Assembly: GCA_049578505.1 (NCBI GenBank)
Contig: JBAUMC010000096.1
Span: 1-64,000 of the forward strand
Length of the DNA stretch: 64,000 nt
DNA from: JAGVPT01 sp049578505
GTDB lineage: Bacteria; Bacteroidota; Ignavibacteria; UBA10030; UBA8401
Reading direction: 5' to 3'
Shown in pieces: positions 59,573 through 64,000 of this stretch. Position 1 is the first letter of the stretch, and each line of letters begins with the position of its first letter. Made by a program: the position numbers and the translations under genes. Under the pieces are notes generated by a model that did not search any database, had not been told where the DNA came from, and was given only the letters and a program-made list of their open reading frames with translations.

Positions 59573-61474
59573 ATGGCGATGGTGAAAAAAATAAAACCTT
59601 TCCAGGATAAAAAAAAAGGCGCTCCTGACCGCCCAAAGCCGACGGCCAAGATTTTCTATTTCGTCTCGCTGTTGATTCCGGTTTTATTCTTCGTCCTCCT
59701 CGAAGGGGCCCTTCGAATCCTCAATTACGGGTATGACTATACACAATGGGTGAATCCAACAAAGGGAAAATACGTCTTAAATCCGAGCGTGGCTCATAAA
59801 TATTTCCATGATATTCAGGGTGTGCCGTACTCTAACGGCGACATTTTTGATCAAGAGAAAAAACCGGGGGCATTCCGGATTTTTGTGCTTGGTGAAAGCA
59901 GCGGGGCAGGTTATCCGTTTTCGCCGGTCGGCTCCTTCTCTAGGTATTTGCAGCAACGATTAAGGCTCGTTTATCCGGAGTCGAAGATTGAAGTAGTTAA
60001 CTGCAGTTTGACTGCGGTCAACAGCTATACAATGCGCGATTTAGTCCCGGGAATTTTAGAAGAACAGCCGGACCTCATTCTTATCTATGCCGGCCATAAT
60101 GAATATTACGGTGCGCTCGGCGTCGGATCGCTGGAATCGTTTGGCACTTCCCGGCGGTTAATCAATTTTGTCATTTACCTTGAACAATTTAAAACATTCC
60201 AGCTTATGAGGAATTTGATAAATGACGCCGAAGGGCTTCTTGCCGGAAACGGGCCGGGACCTTCTGGTACACTGATGTCAAGAATGGCGCAGAATCAGTA
60301 CATCGGACTTCAGACCGATGTCTATAAAAATGGAATCGACCAATTTCAGGGAAATATGCATGATATACTGGAGGAGGCCAGAAATAAGGAAGTTCCGGTG
60401 ATCTTAGGGACTCTTGCATGCAATTTGAAAGACCAACCTCCGTTTGTTTCAGTCGATGAGAATGGACTTCCGCCGGCCCAAAAAATTTATGAGCAAGCGA
60501 AGGCATCGTACGCAAAAAATGAGTGGCATACTGCAGATTCGCTCTTCAGATATGCTAAAGACCTCGATGCTTTACGATTCAGAGCGCCGACTGAAATTAA
60601 CACAACCATCGAAAGCTTAGGGAAGGAATTTCAATATCCAGTTATCAATATCGATTCTGCATTTGATGCGGAGAGCCCGGGCCAAGTTGTCGGCGATAAC
60701 CTTATGACCGACCATCTTCATCCTACGCTTCACGGCTATCAAATCATAGAAACACTTTATTATAATGAGATGGAGAAAATCGGAATCATGCCAAAGTCAA
60801 CGCCGCTCAACCTTAACCATCATCAACAGGACAGCATCACCGCAGCGAATTTTCCATTTACGAGGCTTGATAGTGTTATCGGGATGTATAGAATCAAACT
60901 GTTAAAAAATGACTGGCCGTACATTAACAAAAAAAATAAAATTCCCGATGCGCTTCTCCTCCAGCCGCGCGACTATATCGATTCCCTTGCTTTTGACCTG
61001 GTTGAGGACAAGACGAACTGGGACATGGCGCATACTAAAGCCGCGCAGCGGTATGAATCTGAACATAATATCGTATCGGCAGTTCGAGAAATGGATGTCC
61101 TGATCAATCAATTCCCGATTGTGGCTGAATACTATAATAATGCAGCAAACATGCTTCTGGAGGCCAAAGACTACGACAAAGCCTATTCTTATTTGGCCGA
61201 GAGTGATAAAATTCAGCCGTCTGCTTATACAACAAAATGGTTGGGGATCATAGGCCTTTCCAAAAATCAAACGGCAGCGGCTGAGAAGTATTTGAACCAA
61301 AGTATAGCGTTCGATCGCAACGATGCACAGGTGTGGTACAACTTGGCAGGTGTTTACATAGAGGAGAAAGATTATCAAAAGGCCCTTCAAATGACCGAAA
61401 AGGCTTTGTTGTTGAATCCTCGTTATTCGGATGCGCTTGCCCTTCACGCAACGCTTCAAAAAGCATTAAAGTAA
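59573..61474 (+). CDS. Membrane-anchored SGNH hydrolase with TPR repeats
   Basis: 633 residues. Basic start (1-25), one membrane helix (about 27-47), then an extracytoplasmic SGNH domain: block I 'VLGESSGAGYPF' (Ser in GES), 'VNCSLTAVNSYTMRDLV', block III 'YAGHNEYYGALG', block V 'DHLHPTLHGYQI' (Asp-x-x-His). The C-terminal third has TPR-like repeats ('VAEYYNNAANMLLEAKDYDKAYSYL', 'VWYNLAGVYIEEKDYQKALQM'; regions named). SGNH enzymes remove or transfer acyl groups on sugars. Located between two GH13 genes, it may handle O-acetylated glycans or modify an exopolysaccharide. A palindrome GACAATATTGTC is upstream at 59533-59544. Confidence 0.82.
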   Translation: MAMVKKIKPFQDKKKGAPDRPKPTAKIFYFVSLLIPVLFFVLLEGALRILNYGYDYTQWVNPTKGKYVLNPSVAHKYFHDIQGVPYSNGDIFDQEKKPGAFRIFVLGESSGAGYPFSPVGSFSRYLQQRLRLVYPESKIEVVNCSLTAVNSYTMRDLVPGILEEQPDLILIYAGHNEYYGALGVGSLESFGTSRRLINFVIYLEQFKTFQLMRNLINDAEGLLAGNGPGPSGTLMSRMAQNQYIGLQTDVYKNGIDQFQGNMHDILEEARNKEVPVILGTLACNLKDQPPFVSVDENGLPPAQKIYEQAKASYAKNEWHTADSLFRYAKDLDALRFRAPTEINTTIESLGKEFQYPVINIDSAFDAESPGQVVGDNLMTDHLHPTLHGYQIIETLYYNEMEKIGIMPKSTPLNLNHHQQDSITAANFPFTRLDSVIGMYRIKLLKNDWPYINKKNKIPDALLLQPRDYIDSLAFDLVEDKTNWDMAHTKAAQRYESEHNIVSAVREMDVLINQFPIVAEYYNNAANMLLEAKDYDKAYSYLAESDKIQPSAYTTKWLGIIGLSKNQTAAAEKYLNQSIAFDRNDAQVWYNLAGVYIEEKDYQKALQMTEKALLLNPRYSDALALHATLQKALK

Positions 61475-61503
61475 GTTCGACAATAAGGATGGAGACACTA
61501 TGA

Positions 61504-61535
61504 CCCGCTTTGCGGGAATGACAAACTAAGCCAGC
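61504..61535. repeat. Half copy of the palindromic interspersed element (copy C)
   Basis: CCCGCTTTGCGGGAATGACAAACTAAGCCAGC matches the right half of copy B (27508-27541) with one base missing and one substitution. The left half is absent. It lies 30 bp after the SGNH gene. Confidence 0.75.
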
Positions 61536-61626
61536 TCAGGATTTTTGAATAAGTTCCTGAGTGTGCCTTGCATAATTTCTAAATTCCTGAAATGACTCGT
61601 ATAATAATTCTAAAGAAGGGTATGTG

Positions 61627-64000
61627 ATGAAGAAGAGAATTTTTGTTTTCGCCGTAATTGTTGCCAGTGCTTTCATCGCGCAGGCGAAAGCTGCCGACAG
61701 CGTCGATGTAACATTTTATTTTAAACCCGGCGATAATCCAACCATCGTTTTTCTCCCGGGAGAATTTGACAATTGGGGGAACAACAGCAGTGGAGCCATT
61801 TCTCCTTCCGACCCCTCCAGAATGACAAAGGATACTTCGACAGGGATTTGGTGGAAGACGGTTCGATTACAAGTCGGCGGCAAAACGGGAGGGATGTTGC
61901 CCGGAGCGTACGAGTATAAGATCAATGAGAATGGAACCTCTGGCGGTTGGCTGCCCGACCCTTCGAATCCGCGCCAGGATGCGGGTAATAATAGTAATTC
62001 CATTCTCTATGTCAACAGTCCGACAATCGAATACCTGCTGCCGAACTCGACGTCAGGCGTTGTCAATCAGCAGCATCCAATAATAAGTGCCTATGTGTTT
62101 CCATCCCTAAGCTCTGGTGTCGATACCACAGCAATGCAGATTTGGATTGATTCGACTTCATATACAATTCCTCCTGCTTCATACAACCAAACGACGAAAT
62201 TCATTTCCTTTAAACCCGCAGCTCCGTTGGATAACGGGAACCGAAAAATTAAACTTTCGGTCAGGCATTTTGGAGGTTCGCTTGTTTCCGACAGCGCCAC
62301 ATTTAATATACTCGCAGGTCCGATTCAAATCTTAAATCAAAGCGGGCACGTTACGGTGAAAGACTCAATCATCATCATTGGCTCGGTTGAGGATATTCGA
62401 ATTCAATCAGCTAAAATAGTCCAGAACGGTACAGATTCTCAGACGGTAAGCATCACAGGTGGAAACTTTTCGAAGAAAGTCGGTTTGTCTGACTCGATAA
62501 ATACATTTCGCGCAGTTGCTAAAGATAGTACCGGTGCGACCATCGTTTCTGGGCAGTACGTCATCACGCGCTTCATCAATCATTCTCCCATCGCACTCAT
62601 TTCGTTTTCGGTGAACGGGGGTTCGATTACCTTGTCTTCGTCGAACAGCACCGATCCCGATTCTCAACAAACTGCATCGTTGACATTATTATGGAGCGTT
62701 GATCCCAATAATCCTGCGGCAATCACTAGTGTGAACGGCTCAACCGCAAAATCCATCGTCGTTACGACACCTAAGACTCCTGGAGAATATTATTTCGGCC
62801 TCATCGCAACTGACTCATATGGGAATAAAGACACAACAAGATCATATTTTGGAGTGAACCCCGATGGCTCAGTTACCATTCCTGCGATTAGCTCAAATCC
62901 CCAATGGGTGAAAATGGGGAGGATTTATGAAATGTTTTTTAATTCTTTTACTCCGCAGCAAACCATTAACGCAGCCACGCAACAATTGGATTACTTGCAG
63001 AAATTGGGAGTCAATATCTTATGGATCATGCCTGTGATGAAAAATAATCAGCGTATCGACAACGGCCCTGGCCCTGGATACAATATCGTCGATTTCTACA
63101 CCGTGGCTCCCGAGTACGGTACGAACGCCGATTTCAAAAATTTTGTCCAGCAAGCACATCAACGGGGGCTGAAGGTTATCCTCGATGTGACTCCGAATCA
63201 TACAAGCTCGAATCACCCGTTTGTACTGGACGCGCGGTTATTTACTGCAAATTCTTTCTACTGGAATTTCTATCAACATCAAGAAATCACAAATCCGAAT
63301 TATCACCCTAATATTACTGAAGCAATTACAACCGACGGATTTGTCTATTATTCATCTTTTTCAGACGAAATCTTAAACTATAATTGGGGCGATCCTGATG
63401 CCCGCGCCTATATGATCGGCGTTTACACCTGGTGGATAAAGGAAATGGGAATAGACGGATATCGGTTCGATGTCTATTGGGGTCCCCATGATCGCGCCAA
63501 CGGCGGGAACGGCGGCGAACTTGAAATGGGTGCGCCGGTAAGAGGAGCAATTAAGCACATTAAGCCCGACGTTTTCATTTTAGGCGAGACGGCAGCCACA
63601 GGTGTTGGAACGGAAACTATCTACGCGGATGAAAACGGCGGCGTTGATGCGGCGTATGACTGGAACCTTTTCCACAACGTCATACAACCTTTTACTACTT
63701 CATCTCCAACACTAAATAATAATGTTACGAATTTTGGCATGGGCGATACTATGGGATTTGTCCCAGGTCCTAATGCTCATTTTATGCGCTTTCTAGAAAA
63801 CCACGACGAAACTCGCATCGCAGCGCTATACGGTTCATACGCAAAAACGATGCCGATGGGGACGATGATTTTTACTGTCCCGGGGATCCCGATGATCTAT
63901 TCGGGTCAGGAAGTTGGTTATGGGCTAGGGATCACGAATCCTAATATTGATACGCGCCGTAGCATCATCGATTGGAACAGTGCTGGGAAGGCTCTGCTTA
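61627..64000 (+). CDS. Modular secreted GH13 alpha-amylase, 3' end outside the window
   Basis: Open from ATG 61627 (AAGAAGGG upstream) to the last base: 791 codons, no stop. Signal peptide about 1-22; a CBM48/20-like module (about 25-120, 'FLPGEFDNWG', 'GAYEYKINENG'); two Ig/PKD-like beta modules (about 125-420, including 'LWSVDPNNPAAI' and 'GEYYFGLIATDSYGN'); GH13 barrel from about 427. Catalytic residues: Asp615 ('GYRFDVYWG'), Glu654 ('ILGETAAT'), Asp727 ('LENHDETR'). It hydrolyses alpha-1,4-glucans outside the cell or in the periplasm. A type IX tail may lie beyond the window. A TATAAT at 61600-61605 is a candidate -10. Confidence 0.93.
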   Translation, partial: MKKRIFVFAVIVASAFIAQAKAADSVDVTFYFKPGDNPTIVFLPGEFDNWGNNSSGAISPSDPSRMTKDTSTGIWWKTVRLQVGGKTGGMLPGAYEYKINENGTSGGWLPDPSNPRQDAGNNSNSILYVNSPTIEYLLPNSTSGVVNQQHPIISAYVFPSLSSGVDTTAMQIWIDSTSYTIPPASYNQTTKFISFKPAAPLDNGNRKIKLSVRHFGGSLVSDSATFNILAGPIQILNQSGHVTVKDSIIIIGSVEDIRIQSAKIVQNGTDSQTVSITGGNFSKKVGLSDSINTFRAVAKDSTGATIVSGQYVITRFINHSPIALISFSVNGGSITLSSSNSTDPDSQQTASLTLLWSVDPNNPAAITSVNGSTAKSIVVTTPKTPGEYYFGLIATDSYGNKDTTRSYFGVNPDGSVTIPAISSNPQWVKMGRIYEMFFNSFTPQQTINAATQQLDYLQKLGVNILWIMPVMKNNQRIDNGPGPGYNIVDFYTVAPEYGTNADFKNFVQQAHQRGLKVILDVTPNHTSSNHPFVLDARLFTANSFYWNFYQHQEITNPNYHPNITEAITTDGFVYYSSFSDEILNYNWGDPDARAYMIGVYTWWIKEMGIDGYRFDVYWGPHDRANGGNGGELEMGAPVRGAIKHIKPDVFILGETAATGVGTETIYADENGGVDAAYDWNLFHNVIQPFTTSSPTLNNNVTNFGMGDTMGFVPGPNAHFMRFLENHDETRIAALYGSYAKTMPMGTMIFTVPGIPMIYSGQEVGYGLGITNPNIDTRRSIIDWNSAGKALL

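Noticed and set aside
1..64000. CRISPR array, tRNA, rRNA, prophage or transposase
   Set aside because: No regularly spaced direct repeats, no cloverleaf or rRNA segment and no transposase, integrase or phage structural gene was recognised on either strand.

Overview
The window reads as chromosomal DNA of a Gram-negative, outer-membrane bacterium of the Bacteroidota/Chlorobi side of the tree, most likely an Ignavibacteria- or Kryptonia-like lineage. Evidence: lipid A and LPS genes (LpxH-like, LpxL-like, GT9), a SusC-type TonB receptor, a PorV/PorQ-type barrel, and C-terminal secretion tails with the PNPFNPST signature typical of type IX (Por) secretion substrates in Ignavibacteria. GC looks moderate (mid to high 40s by eye). 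No rRNA, tRNA, phage, transposase or CRISPR was seen. The taxonomic call is inference.

Layout. 1-327: 3' end of an outer-membrane beta-barrel gene. 0.6-3.3 kb (minus): dienelactone hydrolase, a divergent YchF-type P-loop ATPase, a Spy/CpxP-like protein. 3.5-12 kb (plus): SUI1/YciH protein, aldo/keto reductase, then a carbohydrate cluster (GH76-like, exported MsrA, GH47, alpha/beta hydrolase) and an ABC-2 exporter, closed by a strong terminator shared with a convergent cold-shock gene. 12.6-20 kb: envelope block, with LpxL-like acyltransferase and GT9 on plus facing a tight minus operon nusB > UMF1-type MFS > DsbD-N-like > lpxH-like > PBP1A. 20.1-24.1 kb: NosL-like protein, MFS, SGNH hydrolase, DUF971, cytidine deaminase, YjjX-type NTPase. 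24.4-27.5 kb: molybdenum-cofactor operon moaD-moaE-radical SAM-moaA, flanked on both sides by copies of a palindromic interspersed element.

27.6-36.5 kb: the membrane arm of complex I (nuoJKLM-N) with an NhaD-type antiporter gene inserted between nuoM and nuoN, then a bifunctional NAD(P)HX repair enzyme behind a terminator. 36.6-45 kb: CNNM-type membrane protein, MFS exporter, a TPR/thioredoxin-like exported protein coupled to an M64 metallopeptidase, and a carbamoyltransferase-SxtJ-DUF5989 cassette.

45.1-64.0 kb: a large alpha-glucan (starch/maltodextrin) locus. It runs from a LacI regulator with a candidate operator just downstream, through a SurA-like PPIase, SusC-type receptor, 1227-residue secreted protein with Ca-loop-like repeats and FN3, PorV-like barrel and multi-domain starch-binding-like protein, to a GH13 enzyme, an SGNH/TPR membrane protein and a second modular GH13 that leaves the window. 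No SusD is present. I infer that this is a SusD-less polysaccharide utilisation system in which type IX secreted surface proteins and a PorV-like barrel take the place of SusD/E/F. It is the best candidate here for an under-described system.
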